Shown: positions 45,648 to 55,103, counted from the stretch's first letter. The stretch: 64,000 bases of DNA from Bacillus sp. V5-8f (GCF_002863565.1 NZ_PGUW01000001.1:310001-374000), one strand, 5' to 3'. The notes: generated by a model not told the origin, from the letters alone. A program made the numbers and translations.

Positions 45648-46766
45648 ATGGAGAAAACCATCGATTCATTGCAACGCAAAACAGCTCCCTTTCGAGCCGA
45701 CCAGGTTGGCAGTCTATTAAGGACGGACCGAATTAAACAAGCACGCTTGCAAAAAGCTTCCGGAGAGATTACAGCAGAACAGCTTAGAAATATTGAAGAT
45801 GAAGAAATCACTCGAATTGTAGGTAAACAAAAAGAAACAGGTCTCGAGGTCGTAACGGATGGAGAATTCCGCCGTGGCTGGTGGCATTTCGATTTTCTGG
45901 AAGACCTTGATGGCGTGGAACGTTTTGAAGCAGACCAAGGGATTCAATTCCATCAGAAGCAAACGAAATCCCGCGGCATTAAGGTAACAGGCAAGCTGGA
46001 TTTCACTGACCACCCTATGCTTGCGGATTATAAATTCCTTCATAGCATCGCAGGGGACCACACCGCTAAAATGACGATTCCAAGCCCAAGCATGCTGCAT
46101 TTCAGAGGCGACATTGAGAAGAGTGCTTACAGCAATCAAGAGGAGTTTTTCCATGACTTGGGACAGACATATAAAAAGGCCATTCAAGCCTTCTATGACG
46201 CTGGATGCCGCTATCTGCAAATGGATGATACTTCCTGGGCCTACCTTTGCTCTGAAGAACAAAAGGAGCAAATTAGAGCAAAGGGATGGAATCCGGAAGA
46301 ATTGAGCAGTTTATATGCTAAAACTATTAACGAAGCGGTGGCAGGCCGTCCAGATGACATGAAAATTACCATGCATATCTGCCGTGGAAATTTCCGTTCA
46401 ACCTGGATTTCATCCGGAGGGTACGAGCCAGTTGCGGAAGTGCTTTTTGATAACCTTAACATCGATGGATTTTTCCTCGAATATGACAGTGAACGTGCAG
46501 GAGGATTCGAACCTCTTCGATTCGTAAAAAGGCCTGACCTGCAAATTGTACTCGGATTGATCACATCCAAATTCGGTGAACTGGAGAATCCTGATGATAT
46601 CAAACGCCGCATCGATGAAGCATCCCGTTTTGTGGATCTAAGCCAACTATGCCTTAGCCCTCAGTGCGGCTTTGCCTCAACGGAAGAAGGGAACCTACTA
46701 ACCGAAGAACAGCAATGGGCGAAACTTGCACATGTAGTCAATATTGCAAACGACGTATGGAAATAA
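45648..46766 (+). CDS. MetE C-terminal-like methionine synthase (YxjG/YxjH family)
   Basis: A 372-residue cobalamin-independent methionine-synthase-like protein with PFRADQVGSLLRT at the N-terminus, VVTDGEFRRGWWHFDFL and zinc ligands in MHICRGNF (His and Cys) and SPQCGFAS (Cys). It resembles YxjG and YxjH of B. subtilis, which are S-box regulated. The 250-bp leader here has a hairpin AGGTCC / GGACCT (near 45470 and 45501) but no recognisable SAM riboswitch core. AAGAGGAG precedes ATG. Confidence 0.92.
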   Translation: MEKTIDSLQRKTAPFRADQVGSLLRTDRIKQARLQKASGEITAEQLRNIEDEEITRIVGKQKETGLEVVTDGEFRRGWWHFDFLEDLDGVERFEADQGIQFHQKQTKSRGIKVTGKLDFTDHPMLADYKFLHSIAGDHTAKMTIPSPSMLHFRGDIEKSAYSNQEEFFHDLGQTYKKAIQAFYDAGCRYLQMDDTSWAYLCSEEQKEQIRAKGWNPEELSSLYAKTINEAVAGRPDDMKITMHICRGNFRSTWISSGGYEPVAEVLFDNLNIDGFFLEYDSERAGGFEPLRFVKRPDLQIVLGLITSKFGELENPDDIKRRIDEASRFVDLSQLCLSPQCGFASTEEGNLLTEEQQWAKLAHVVNIANDVWK

Positions 46767-46799
46767 TGGGGTAATCCCCCTCTACTTTACCACATCACC

Positions 46800-46824
46800 G
46801 CGCCGGGGGTCTGACCCCCGGCGC
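46800..46824. repeat. Dispersed palindromic repeat, member b
   Basis: A perfect 11-bp inverted repeat around CTG, with arms GCGCCGGGGGT / ACCCCCGGCGC, after the YxjG-like gene. It is the most GC-rich member and may serve as terminator. Confidence 0.75.
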
Positions 46825-46911
46825 TTTAAATTAACAAAGCCTCATGATTTTCATTCTTTCGTCTGGTTTTGATATGATAGAACTAAGATGGAAAAAGGAG
46901 ATGAATGGAAA

Positions 46912-47847
46912 ATGGTTGAAAAGAAGCGTCTCGGAAAAACTGATTTATTTGTGAATCCTATTGGGCTTGGTACAAATGCTGTTGGCGGGCATAATATTTA
47001 CCCGAACCTGAGTGATGAAACAGGGAAAGATATTGTCCGCACAGCGATTGAAAGTGGTATAAATTTCTTTGACACTGCTTATTTCTATGGCCCAGAACGC
47101 TCAGAGGAGCTAATTGGGGAGGTTATCAAAGAAAGAGGCAATCGTTCAGAAGCCGTGATTGCTACGAAGGGTGCGCATAAATTTGTCAATGGTGCGATTG
47201 TCTTTGATAATTCACCTTCATTTTTAAGGGAAGCAGTTGAGAGCAGCTTAAAGAGGCTCCAAACCGATTACCTCGATTTGTTCTACATTCATTTCCCTGA
47301 TGAAGAGACACCAAAGGATGAAGCTGTAGGAGCTTTACAAGAATTAAAAGATGCCGGAAAAATTAGAGCGATTGGTGTATCGAATTTCTCTATCGAACAG
47401 CTAAAAGAAGCAAACAAAGACGGCTATGTAGATGTTTTGCAATCAGAATATAATCTTTTTAACCGCGAAGTGGAGAAGGAAATATTGCCATATACGACTG
47501 AACATAAGATTTCTTTTGTTCCTTATTTTCCTCTTGCCGCCGGATTATTAGGCGGAAAGTACACGAAGGAAACGACATTTGATGATGGGCGTGCCAAGAA
47601 CCCGCTTTTTCAGGGAGAGGCGTTTATCCGTAACCTGGAAAAGGTGGAACAGGTGCGTGAAATAGCCAACGCGAAAAATGCAGAAGTAGCACATGTGGTT
47701 CTCGCGTGGTACTTGACTCGCGACTCAATCGATGCGTTAATTCCAGGTGCAAAACGCCCAGAACAGGTAGCAAATAATCTTAAAACGCTAGATGTCCAAT
47801 TAACGGATGAAGAGATTAAAAAAATCAGTGATATTTTTCAGGCTTAA
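46912..47847 (+). CDS. iolS: Aldo/keto reductase, IolS-like
   Basis: A 311-residue aldo/keto reductase very close in size and motifs to B. subtilis Iol[41 protein letters not shown] (catalytic Asp and Tyr), ATKGAHKF (Lys), [15 protein letters not shown] (His) and [14 protein letters not shown]. No other inositol gene is near, so the physiological role is open. ATG 46912 is 11 bases after AAGGAG; an ATG 24 bases upstream would precede that site. Confidence 0.88.
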   Translation: MVEKKRLGKTDLFVNPIGLGTNAVGGHNIYPNLSDETGKDIVRTAIESGINFFDTAYFYGPERSEELIGEVIKERGNRSEAVIATKGAHKFVNGAIVFDNSPSFLREAVESSLKRLQTDYLDLFYIHFPDEETPKDEAVGALQELKDAGKIRAIGVSNFSIEQLKEANKDGYVDVLQSEYNLFNREVEKEILPYTTEHKISFVPYFPLAAGLLGGKYTKETTFDDGRAKNPLFQGEAFIRNLEKVEQVREIANAKNAEVAHVVLAWYLTRDSIDALIPGAKRPEQVANNLKTLDVQLTDEEIKKISDIFQA

Positions 47848-47867
47848 CATCCATCAAAGATAAAAGT

Positions 47868-47921
47868 TGGGGTCAGTCCCCCGTCGCTGTACTGCGGTAC
47901 AGTACTGGGGGACTGACCCCA
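47868..47921. repeat. Dispersed palindromic repeat, member c
   Basis: The arms TGGGGTCAGTCCCCC and GGGGGACTGACCCCA are inverse complements around a 24-base centre that itself contains GTACTGCGGTAC. It lies between the convergent iolS and methyltransferase genes. Confidence 0.85.
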
Positions 47922-47927
47922 GATACA

Positions 47928-48662
47928 TCAAGGTTTTTTCACTCTGAATACCCGGTATCCTAGTTTTTCTCCATACGTCATGAGCAGATGATGGTGGGTT
48001 TCGATTATAGCTTCTATCTGTGGGTCAATATTGTTTATCAAAAGCATTTCCGGGGGCGGTTCATTCTCCTCAACTATATATTCTTCCAGTTCTTCCATAA
48101 TCGAGTTGGCCTTAAGGATGTCAACTTCTTCAAATCCAGCATGATCAAAAGCATCTAACCACTCATCCTCAGTCAATATATCCTTCATTTCATAAAAACC
48201 CATAATTTCTGATTTTTCTTGGCTTTTCAAGCTTTGTTCCGCAGTCATATCCACGTTGATCAATATACCGCCAGATTTCAGCACGTGAAAATATTCGGCC
48301 AATGTTGTCTCAATATCGGTAAAAGCCGTCGAAGACTCCGCAATAATATAGTCAAAACTATTTTCAGGAAAAGGAAGTTCTTCCAAACTGCCCTCCGAAA
48401 GGGTTACCAGAAGCTTTTCTTTCGTAAACCTTCCTGTTGCCGCCTTGATCATTTCAGAATGGGCATCGATGGCAAAGACGTTGCAACCAAAGGTTTTTAC
48501 CAAGTATGCCGATGTTTGGCCAGTCCCGCATCCTGCATCCAGGATTTGTGTCTGACAACCGATATCCTCCCTTTCGAGAATCAGTTTTGTAAGAGCAAAT
48601 CCCCCTGGGTGCGCACCCTCTATTTGATAAAAAGCCAAAGCATCTTGGTATGAATATTTCAC
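47928..48662 (-). CDS. Class I SAM-dependent methyltransferase
   Basis: A 244-residue protein with motif I ILDAGCGTGQTSAYL, VFAIDAHSEMIKAA, the acidic FDYIIAESSTAFTDI and LKSGGILINVDM, a UbiE/type 11 methyltransferase. The substrate is unknown. GGAGGAG lies eight bases before the GTG start at 48662. Transcribed alone. Confidence 0.88.
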   Translation of the reverse strand: MKYSYQDALAFYQIEGAHPGGFALTKLILEREDIGCQTQILDAGCGTGQTSAYLVKTFGCNVFAIDAHSEMIKAATGRFTKEKLLVTLSEGSLEELPFPENSFDYIIAESSTAFTDIETTLAEYFHVLKSGGILINVDMTAEQSLKSQEKSEIMGFYEMKDILTEDEWLDAFDHAGFEEVDILKANSIMEELEEYIVEENEPPPEMLLINNIDPQIEAIIETHHHLLMTYGEKLGYRVFRVKKP

Positions 48663-48844
48663 AGTATCTACTCCTCCAGATTAGTTTCAAATTTGGTCTA
48701 TTTTATGAAAGGCCGCCGCTAATTGATATTGGTGGGGCTTGTATTCTATCTATTTTTCCACGTTCGCCTTGTGTGTATATCTAGTCCAAATTGATACATT
48801 GAACATAACCTATTTATGAATATAAAAATTGGAGGTGTAGAATT

Positions 48845-49144
48845 TTGTCTAGAAATGATATTTATCATCAGTGCAATCGGGGTATTGGCAGATGTGTACA
48901 GTTAACTATGAAAGATGGCAGTGTTCATAGGGGAATCATTGACCGAGTCACACGGAACAGAGTATATCTCCGGCCTATTGGCGGGCGACGAAACTTTGGC
49001 GGGTTTGGTTCCGGCTGGGGTGGCTACGGTGGATATGGTGGATATGGTGGATATGACGGCTGGGGCTGGGGCTTAGGAGCAGCAGCACTCGGATTTTCTA
49101 TCGGGGCGATTGCAGCGTTAGCGTTCATTCCGTTTTTCTGGTAA
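48845..49144 (+). CDS. Small Sm-like, glycine/tyrosine-rich membrane protein
   Basis: A 99-residue protein in three parts. Residues 1-45 look like an Sm/LSm-type barrel (GRCVQLTMKDGSVHRGIIDR then VTRNRVYLRPIGG); residues 50-75 are a Gly-Tyr repeat (GWGGYGGYGGYGGYDGWGWG) encoded by tandem GGATATGGT units; residues 78-99 form one membrane helix (GFSIGAIAALAFIPFFW). TTG start seven bases after GGAGGTG. Function unknown; similar small proteins of bacilli are annotated as hypothetical. Confidence 0.75.
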   Translation: MSRNDIYHQCNRGIGRCVQLTMKDGSVHRGIIDRVTRNRVYLRPIGGRRNFGGFGSGWGGYGGYGGYGGYDGWGWGLGAAALGFSIGAIAALAFIPFFW

Positions 49145-49187
49145 AAAAATAGCTGGCTGCCGGGCACTCACGGCAGCCTATTTCCTA

Positions 49188-49544
49188 TTAAATCAAATTA
49201 TCAGGATCTTCATCCATATAAAATCCTCCTGGATTAAATTGATATAAAACTAAATCTATGTGACCTGCTTTAATTTCGATTCCCTCTTTCTCCAACAAAA
49301 ATTTTTGCAAGGCATTTGATTCATTATCCTTTATGGCCACCTGCCCTTTTGAATTAACAATTCTATGCCACGGCAGACTATATTTATCGCTCATGGAATG
49401 AAGGATCCGAACGATCTGCCTTGCACCGCGGGGACTGCCAGCAAGCCTCGCAACCTGGCCATATGTCATAACTTTTCCTTCCGGGACCGACTGTATAATT
49501 TCTATTGCTCTCATTGTAAATGGTATTGCCATGCTGCCTCTCAC
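49188..49544 (-). CDS. Alkyltransferase-like (ATL/MGMT family) protein
   Basis: A 118-residue protein with the MGMT C-terminal DNA-binding fold: GKVMTYGQVARLAGSPRGAR (arginine-finger helix) and LPWHRIVNSKGQVAI. The reactive Cys of MGMT (PCHR) is Trp here (PWHR), which defines ATL proteins. They bind O6-alkylguanine without transferring the alkyl group and hand lesions to nucleotide excision repair. GTG 49544 is five bases after GGAGG; ATG 49532 with GAGAGG is the alternative. Confidence 0.9.
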   Translation of the reverse strand: MRGSMAIPFTMRAIEIIQSVPEGKVMTYGQVARLAGSPRGARQIVRILHSMSDKYSLPWHRIVNSKGQVAIKDNESNALQKFLLEKEGIEIKAGHIDLVLYQFNPGGFYMDEDPDNLI

Positions 49545-49615
49545 TCACTCCTCCATGAAGATCCATACTTTATTATCCGACAAGAAATAAAAGATTAAAA
49601 CATTTATACACAAAA

Positions 49616-49640
49616 AGGGACAGCCTAAGCTATCCCATAT
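49616..49640 (-). terminator. Terminator of the L,D-transpeptidase gene
   Basis: On the minus strand GGGATAGC pairs with GCTGTCCC (one G-U) and runs into T5. Confidence 0.65.
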
Positions 49641-49659
49641 TGATACACATTCTATTGAT

Positions 49660-51078
49660 TTATTGTGGCTGTGCAACTGGTTGGTCAACTGCGGGAGCTG
49701 TCGGTTGTTCGACAGCAGGCAATATTTCAAAGTTTATTTCTTTGATAGAATTTGTTTGCTTTGAAAGCTTGTGTCTGGCTTCGACCCTGATGGTATATTT
49801 TCCAACGGTTGTCGGTGTCCAAGTGATTTGAGAACTGGACTTATTATATCCGTTTATTACTGTCCATGTTTTCCGATCGGTCGTTATGGAAAATTGAAAT
49901 AAATTATCACTATTTTGATTAGATACAGCAGTCAGTATTATGTCGGTATTCACAGGCTGTGGACCCTGTTTATTCGTCTTAACAGAATTTAGTACTGCAG
50001 GTTCATAAATCGCATACGAAATGGTTTTTACAGAAGATGCTGTTTTCGCCCATTTGTGTTTTGCCTCTACCTTAATTGTGTATTGGCCTGGTTTAACAGG
50101 CTTCCAGTTGATCCATGTTGTCGGTGAATATTTTTTAATGGTTGACCATTTTTTTGTAGTTCCATCATAAACAGAGTATTGGAAATGGTTGTTTGCATTA
50201 TGGTTGGAAGCCGCAGTGATCCGCACCGTAGTTCCCTTTGGCTGCGGTCCTGTCTTATCGCCAGTTACTGACTTTAATGTTGCCGGTTCATAAATATTAT
50301 AGGTGACAACTCTTTCATCATCCGCTTGTTTCTTTGAATTCTTGCTCTTTACTGAAAACTTGATTTTATAAGATCCTGGTTTCGCCGGTTTCCAGCTCGC
50401 AGTTTTATTGGCTGAATAATCCCTGACCGTTGTCCATTTTGCACCGTCATAAATGGAGAATTTGTAAAGCGGCGAAGCACCTTGTGATACGCTTGTTGTT
50501 AAAGTAACCGCAGTATTTTTCGGTTGTGGGCTGTTCTTGCTGACAGTTACTTTACTAATCTTGGTTTCTAGCACATAGCCATCTGAAGCAGCTATCTCCT
50601 CGAAGCTTTTTGTTGTATAAGTAATGATTACCATGGTATGTAATTTGACCTGATCATACAGCCAGCGAACATCATTATCATACATTCTGACGCAGCCTGA
50701 ACTTGCATAGGTTCCTATTGAACTAGGCTTATTATTACCATGTATGGCGTAAGTTGTCCCGTACGTTCCCCTTGCATTCAGGCCCAGCCATCTATCACCT
50801 AAAGGGTTATTTGGATGGCCACCGGGAATTCCGCCGTTATAGTAAGGTCGATTTTTTATTTTTTTAACGATTGGAAACTTTCCTTCCGGAGTGTACGATC
50901 TTTCTCTGCCTGTTGCCACTTTAAAGGTTTTGACCAGCTTGCCATTATTAAAAAAGGCTAGTTGATTGGTCTTTTTATTGATGATAATTAACTGTCCGGT
51001 ACTTGTTGCTTGTGCTTCCGGAATTGTAAAAAATATAAAACTAACCAAAATAATAAGTACTGCAGTGAATTTTTTCAT
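49660..51078 (-). CDS. Secreted L,D-transpeptidase with three triple-tyrosine-type repeats
   Basis: A 472-residue exported protein. A signal peptide (about 1-25, cleavage near AQA) is followed by a YkuD catalytic domain (about 25-170) with AIHGNNKPSSIGTYASSGCV holding the catalytic His, Ser and Cys. Three tandem repeats of about 95 residues follow, each with a QP(K/V)(G/N)T entry, FQ(Y/F)S(V/I) or similar and a W(K/T)P turn (WKPAKPGSY, WKPVKPGQY, WTPTTVGKY). A Pro/Gln-rich tail ends the protein. It should make 3-3 peptidoglycan cross-links or attach proteins at the wall. Confidence 0.9.
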   Translation of the reverse strand: MKKFTAVLIILVSFIFFTIPEAQATSTGQLIIINKKTNQLAFFNNGKLVKTFKVATGRERSYTPEGKFPIVKKIKNRPYYNGGIPGGHPNNPLGDRWLGLNARGTYGTTYAIHGNNKPSSIGTYASSGCVRMYDNDVRWLYDQVKLHTMVIITYTTKSFEEIAASDGYVLETKISKVTVSKNSPQPKNTAVTLTTSVSQGASPLYKFSIYDGAKWTTVRDYSANKTASWKPAKPGSYKIKFSVKSKNSKKQADDERVVTYNIYEPATLKSVTGDKTGPQPKGTTVRITAASNHNANNHFQYSVYDGTTKKWSTIKKYSPTTWINWKPVKPGQYTIKVEAKHKWAKTASSVKTISYAIYEPAVLNSVKTNKQGPQPVNTDIILTAVSNQNSDNLFQFSITTDRKTWTVINGYNKSSSQITWTPTTVGKYTIRVEARHKLSKQTNSIKEINFEILPAVEQPTAPAVDQPVAQPQ

Positions 51079-51286
51079 AGAAATCTCCCCAAACTTTGTA
51101 TCTATTATTACAATATCATTACAATAACATAAAAATATTGGGTATATTGTAAAAACATGGAGTTTTTCTATAAAAATAGTTCGACTTTTCTCAAAATAAT
51201 AGATTCAATTAGAATCAGCCTATATTTTAAACAAAAAAAAATCCCCCCTGCATTTGCAGGAGAGACACCTAATCCTTCAAAAAAGA

Positions 51287-51735
51287 TTATTTTTGAGATT
51301 CTGTCCTATGCTCTGTAATGTAGTCAATCATAGCAGTAATTCCTTTCTTATCTTCAGCACTCATCAGTTGTTTCGGATAGTGCTTAATTCGGTCACTCAG
51401 CTTCTCAAGATTTTTATATACTATATCTTCCGAATCGTTTTGTTTCTTTTCAAGCGTGCGGCCGGCAGTTTGTAAATGGCCAATGATCGACTTCTTGATT
51501 CCTGCTACTGCATCTGCAGCGAGTACCATCTTTTCCGTATTTTTCAGGGTTGCAGATTTCACGTTCACTTCAACTGCTTTGGTTTCAGACACGTTATGGA
51601 CTTTGTCAACAGCCCGGTATATGATCTTTCTGTTACCGTCTTGATTTATGGTGATTCCATCTGTATACCGTGTCCAGGTTGCACCGTTATCAACGGCTAT
51701 ACTCAATACGAGATACAGAATATTAATAGTTTGTA
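51287..51735 (-). pseudogene. C-terminal remnant of an OmpL47-type surface protein
   Basis: The minus strand encodes VDNGATWTRYTDGITINQDG then IIYRAVDKVHNVSETKAVEV (an OmpL47/beta-sandwich unit) followed by about 85 residues of helical tail ending ITEHRTESQK. Just upstream, RIEYS is out of frame by one extra C (near 51700) and a stop precedes it, so the gene is broken and truncated. Confidence 0.7.
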
Positions 51736-51787
51736 AATAACAGTAAAATAATCACATTCACCTAGCCGCAGATGAGGAAAAAGACTC

Positions 51788-51839
51788 AAAAAGGGTCAGT
51801 CCCCCACCGCTTTAATGCAGTGGGGGACTGACCCTTTTT
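51788..51839. repeat. Dispersed palindromic repeat, member d
   Basis: AAAAAGGGTCAGTCCCCCA and its inverse complement flank CCGCTTTAATGCAG. It lies exactly between two gene remnants and three bases after the end of the 5'-nucleotidase fragment. Confidence 0.85.
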
Positions 51840-51841
51840 CA

Positions 51842-52165
51842 TTATTGAACTTTTTGTATACGTCCTTCAGACTTATATTCAAATGGTTTATTTGAAGATT
51901 TTACATAATCAACGGTTGCATGCAGGTCTTCAGGGCCAACCTCTAGATCGGTTGAAAGCTCCCCAATTCCATACTTTGCATTTCCATACATGTAGTTATT
52001 TACAACAACTGTATATTCCTTCGTTTTATCAATCTTGCTTCCATCCGGCAATAAAATGTCTACAACTTTACCGGTTTTAGCTGCGCTATCATAAGTGTAC
52101 GTGTACTATGAAGCCAGCAGCATGGAAATCGAGTACGCCTGCAGTAATTTGATTGTTTAAAACTT
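51842..52165 (-). pseudogene. C-terminal remnant of a 5'-nucleotidase-family gene
   Basis: The minus strand reads YTYDSAAKTGKVVDILLPDG then SKIDKTKEYTVVVNNYMYGN, the C-terminal domain of UshA/YfkN-type 5'-nucleotidases, and ends at a stop at 51842. In the same frame an amber stop and unrelated residues precede YTYTYD, and nothing of the catalytic domain remains before 52165. Confidence 0.75.
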
Positions 52166-52257
52166 GTTCCAATCATATAAATTATATTAATATATTAAAA
52201 AATATGGTAAAGCAATAAAAAAGAGAGGATTTTCATCCCCTCTTAAAAAATAATATT

Positions 52258-54306
52258 TTATACAATTTGACGGTCCCAATGCCGATGGGTGGCAATCGCT
52301 TGAACAAATGTTTGTATGAAATCCTGAATCTCTTCTCCTAACACTATACCTGGACTGCCTGCCATACCGCCCTTTTCCAAAAGATTCATTCCCATATGAG
52401 ATGCTCCTATTGGCTTAAAGTGCGAGAAAGCTTCTTTAATAAAGTACATTGTATGATTATCGAACTGTTTGCTTTCCCCGCTTCCCCCAACGACGTATAA
52501 CGCATCAAACAGGACCGGGTCAGCCGTCAAAAAGGTGTGGTCGATTGCAAGCTCAGTACCATCGGACCCAGTAACTGTCCCTAGCTTCTCACTGACCACT
52601 TCAGGCTGAATGCCCTCCGCTTGCAATCCTGTTAATATAGACATTACTTCTGCACTGTTAAATCCATTGTCTATAATTACACCGACTTTGCGTGTCATTG
52701 GAGTTTTCTTAGTGTTTTCCTGGCTCAGTGCAGGTGAAGATTTAGTTATATTTGAGCCTCCCGCTTGTGGAGGGGTAGCTCCAATTTGTACAGCAAAGGC
52801 AGCTGCCAGCTCTAAGTTAACATTTGCAAACATATCGACTATCTGTTGCCGGATTGATTGGTTCTTCACTTTTCCTAGTTCAAAACTGAATGCCTGGATT
52901 ATATGTTCTTTTTCAACCTGGCTCATGCTGTTCCAAAACAAGGCGGCTTGCGAAAAATGGTCTTTAAAGCTTTCGCTTCGGCTGCGTACTTTTCGGCCTT
53001 CCACCTTTTCCTGGTAATGCACGTATCCTCCCTCTGCCTCGCTTGCAGGAGAAGGTGTATTACCAGCCAAAGAATTCTTATGATAACTTACCTGCCCTAC
53101 ATTAATGGTTTGGCGGCCATATCCATCACGTTGGTTGTTATGGAACGGGCACACAGGCCGGTTGATCGGCAGCTCATGGAAATTTGGACCGCCAAGTCGG
53201 ATTAATTGGGTGTCTGTGTAGGAAAATAAGCGTCCCTGCAGCAGCGGATCATTTGAAAAATCAATTCCAGGCACAACATGGCCCGGGTGGAAGGCTACCT
53301 GTTCTGTTTCCGCAAACACATTATCTACATTGCGGTTCAACGTCATTTTTCCGATAATTTTTACCGGTATATCCTCTTCAGGCCATATTTTTGTAGGGTC
53401 AAGAATATCAAAATCGAATTTAAATTCGTCTTCTTCTTTAAGCAGCTGGACCCCTAATTCGTATTCAGGGAAGTTCCCCATTTCAATCGATTCCCATAAA
53501 TCACGGCGAAGGAAGTCAGGATCCTTTCCAGAAATTTTTTGCGCTTCATCCCATACAAGGGAATGGACACCCAGTACAGGCTTCCAGTGGAACTTCACAA
53601 AATGCGCTTTTCCTTGGTCGTTGACAAACCGGAATGTATGGACACCGAACCCTTCCATCATACGGAAGCTGCGGGGAATCGCCCTGTCCGATAAATGCCA
53701 CATGATCATATGGGCTGATTCCTGGTTGTTCGCTATGAAATCCCAAAATGTATCATGGGCGGATGCTGCCTGAGGCATTTCATTATGTGGTTCCGGTTTT
53801 ACCGCATGAATTAAATCTGGAAATTTGATAGCATCTTGAATAAAAAACACCGGAATATTATTGCCGACTAAATCATAGTTTCCTTCTTCGGTGTAAAATT
53901 TTGTGGCAAAACCCCGGACATCCCGGACCGTCTCTGCAGATCCACGCGATCCAGCGACAGTGGAGAATCGCACAAAAACAGGCGTTTTCACTGATGGATC
54001 CTGTAAAAATTTTGCTTTTGTATATTCTTTCATAGATTCATAGACTTGAAATTCGCCATGCGCCGCGAAACCTCGGGCATGCACAACCCGCTCGGGAATT
54101 CGCTCATGGTCAAAATGAGTCATTTTTTCCCGAAAGTGAAAATCCTCCATAAGTGTCGGGCCGCGTTCACCTGCTTTTAGGGAAAATTCATCCTCGGAAA
54201 CCTTTAAGCCCTGATTGGTTGTCATTTTCTGTCCTGTATCATTGCTGCGAAACTGCTCTAGCTGTTGGTTCTTGCTATTTTCATTTACTCTTTGCTCTTT
54301 GCCCAT
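52258..54306 (-). CDS. katE: Large-subunit catalase (KatE/HPII type)
   Basis: A 682-residue clade II catalase, close to B. subtilis KatE (686). Heme-pocket motifs are ERVVHARGFAAHGEF (distal His), FVRFSTVAGSRGSAET, LVGNNIPVFFIQDAIKFPD (Asn) and GRLFSYTDTQLIRLGGPNF (proximal Tyr). The last 150 residues form the flavodoxin/DJ-1-like domain of large catalases (KVGVIIDNGFNSAEVMSIL). It degrades hydrogen peroxide. AGGAGG lies eight to nine bases before the start; a SigB-like promoter lies upstream (54352-54377). Confidence 0.96.
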   Translation of the reverse strand: MGKEQRVNENSKNQQLEQFRSNDTGQKMTTNQGLKVSEDEFSLKAGERGPTLMEDFHFREKMTHFDHERIPERVVHARGFAAHGEFQVYESMKEYTKAKFLQDPSVKTPVFVRFSTVAGSRGSAETVRDVRGFATKFYTEEGNYDLVGNNIPVFFIQDAIKFPDLIHAVKPEPHNEMPQAASAHDTFWDFIANNQESAHMIMWHLSDRAIPRSFRMMEGFGVHTFRFVNDQGKAHFVKFHWKPVLGVHSLVWDEAQKISGKDPDFLRRDLWESIEMGNFPEYELGVQLLKEEDEFKFDFDILDPTKIWPEEDIPVKIIGKMTLNRNVDNVFAETEQVAFHPGHVVPGIDFSNDPLLQGRLFSYTDTQLIRLGGPNFHELPINRPVCPFHNNQRDGYGRQTINVGQVSYHKNSLAGNTPSPASEAEGGYVHYQEKVEGRKVRSRSESFKDHFSQAALFWNSMSQVEKEHIIQAFSFELGKVKNQSIRQQIVDMFANVNLELAAAFAVQIGATPPQAGGSNITKSSPALSQENTKKTPMTRKVGVIIDNGFNSAEVMSILTGLQAEGIQPEVVSEKLGTVTGSDGTELAIDHTFLTADPVLFDALYVVGGSGESKQFDNHTMYFIKEAFSHFKPIGASHMGMNLLEKGGMAGSPGIVLGEEIQDFIQTFVQAIATHRHWDRQIV

Positions 54307-54351
54307 TTCGCTTATTCCTCCTTAAGGATATGTAAAACATTCCATTGTTTT

Positions 54352-54377
54352 GTACCCATGTCATAGCACAAACAAAC
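54352..54377 (-). promoter_or_regulatory. SigB-like promoter of katE
   Basis: On the minus strand GTTTGT and GGGTAC are 14 bases apart, close to the general-stress consensus GTTTAA / GGGTAT, about 45 bases before katE. B. subtilis katE is SigB-controlled. Confidence 0.55.
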
Positions 54378-54640
54378 ACTGCTTGTTTCATTTCCCCTCC
54401 AATCCAGGGGTTAACTTTGAAGGACCAAGGAATCGCGATGAATCTTTCGTTGCATTTCCTTTGTTAGTATCAACTCCTAAAAAGGTTTTCAGAAAGTTTT
54501 CACAGGACTTTTGAACCATTTTTACCACTTCACCAAAAACTAATAAAACCTAAACAAACTCTTTATTTTCGTCTGTTACCGTATTGGTAGATAAACTTCG
54601 ATGATTCCCATCCTTAAAAAACATTTAGGAGGACTCTCTT

Positions 54641-55013
54641 TTGGATATGATGAATCGGCGCAATTTTTTAAAGGTTGGCGGAATGGGCACAATGGCGTTG
54701 GCGTTAAGTGCTGCTTGACGGGGCTACGAACGCATTGGCGGCTTCAAATAACACCAAAAGCAGCCGGCCCACCTTCTCAACGGATGGACATACATTCTTT
54801 GTAAATATACAAAGTCCCGGACTTACCTTTGCGATTTGGGGGCCATTCGCCCGAAAGAATGCAGCCCTCCAAAGACAAATGGGCCATGCCGCCCCTCCGA
54901 AGTATTTTGCACCGCTTGTTTCCGACAAGCTGATTGCGTTTTCGAAAAAAACAGGGAATCTCCCAGCTAGAAGCAGCCGTTTATCACCGGCATGGGTTGC
55001 CAATTGTATAATT
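54641..55013 (+). pseudogene. Decayed PhoX/DUF839-type Tat-exported phosphatase gene
   Basis: AGGAGG (54627-54632) serves TTG 54641, which opens MDMMNRRNFLKVGGMGTMAL, a twin-arginine signal (RRNFLK), and reaches a stop after LSAA. One base shift continues into GATNALAASNNTKSSRP and then directly FSTDGHTFFVNIQSPGLTF, the conserved C-terminal part of PhoX/DUF839 proteins. Several hundred residues in between are missing. The frame runs into a palindromic repeat at 55014. The gene therefore has an internal deletion, a frameshift and a lost 3' end. Confidence 0.8.
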
Positions 55014-55072
55014 AAGGGGTCAGTCCCTCGGCACGCTACCGCGTTAAAGCTCCGGGGGACTGACCCCTTTTT
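55014..55072. repeat. Dispersed palindromic repeat, member e
   Basis: AAGGGGTCAGTCCC and GGGACTGACCCCTT flank a 30-base centre. It separates the PhoX remnant from the start of a truncated transporter gene on the other strand. Confidence 0.85.
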
Positions 55073-55103
55073 CTCCATGATATAAGGGGAAATCAGGTTT
55101 CCA

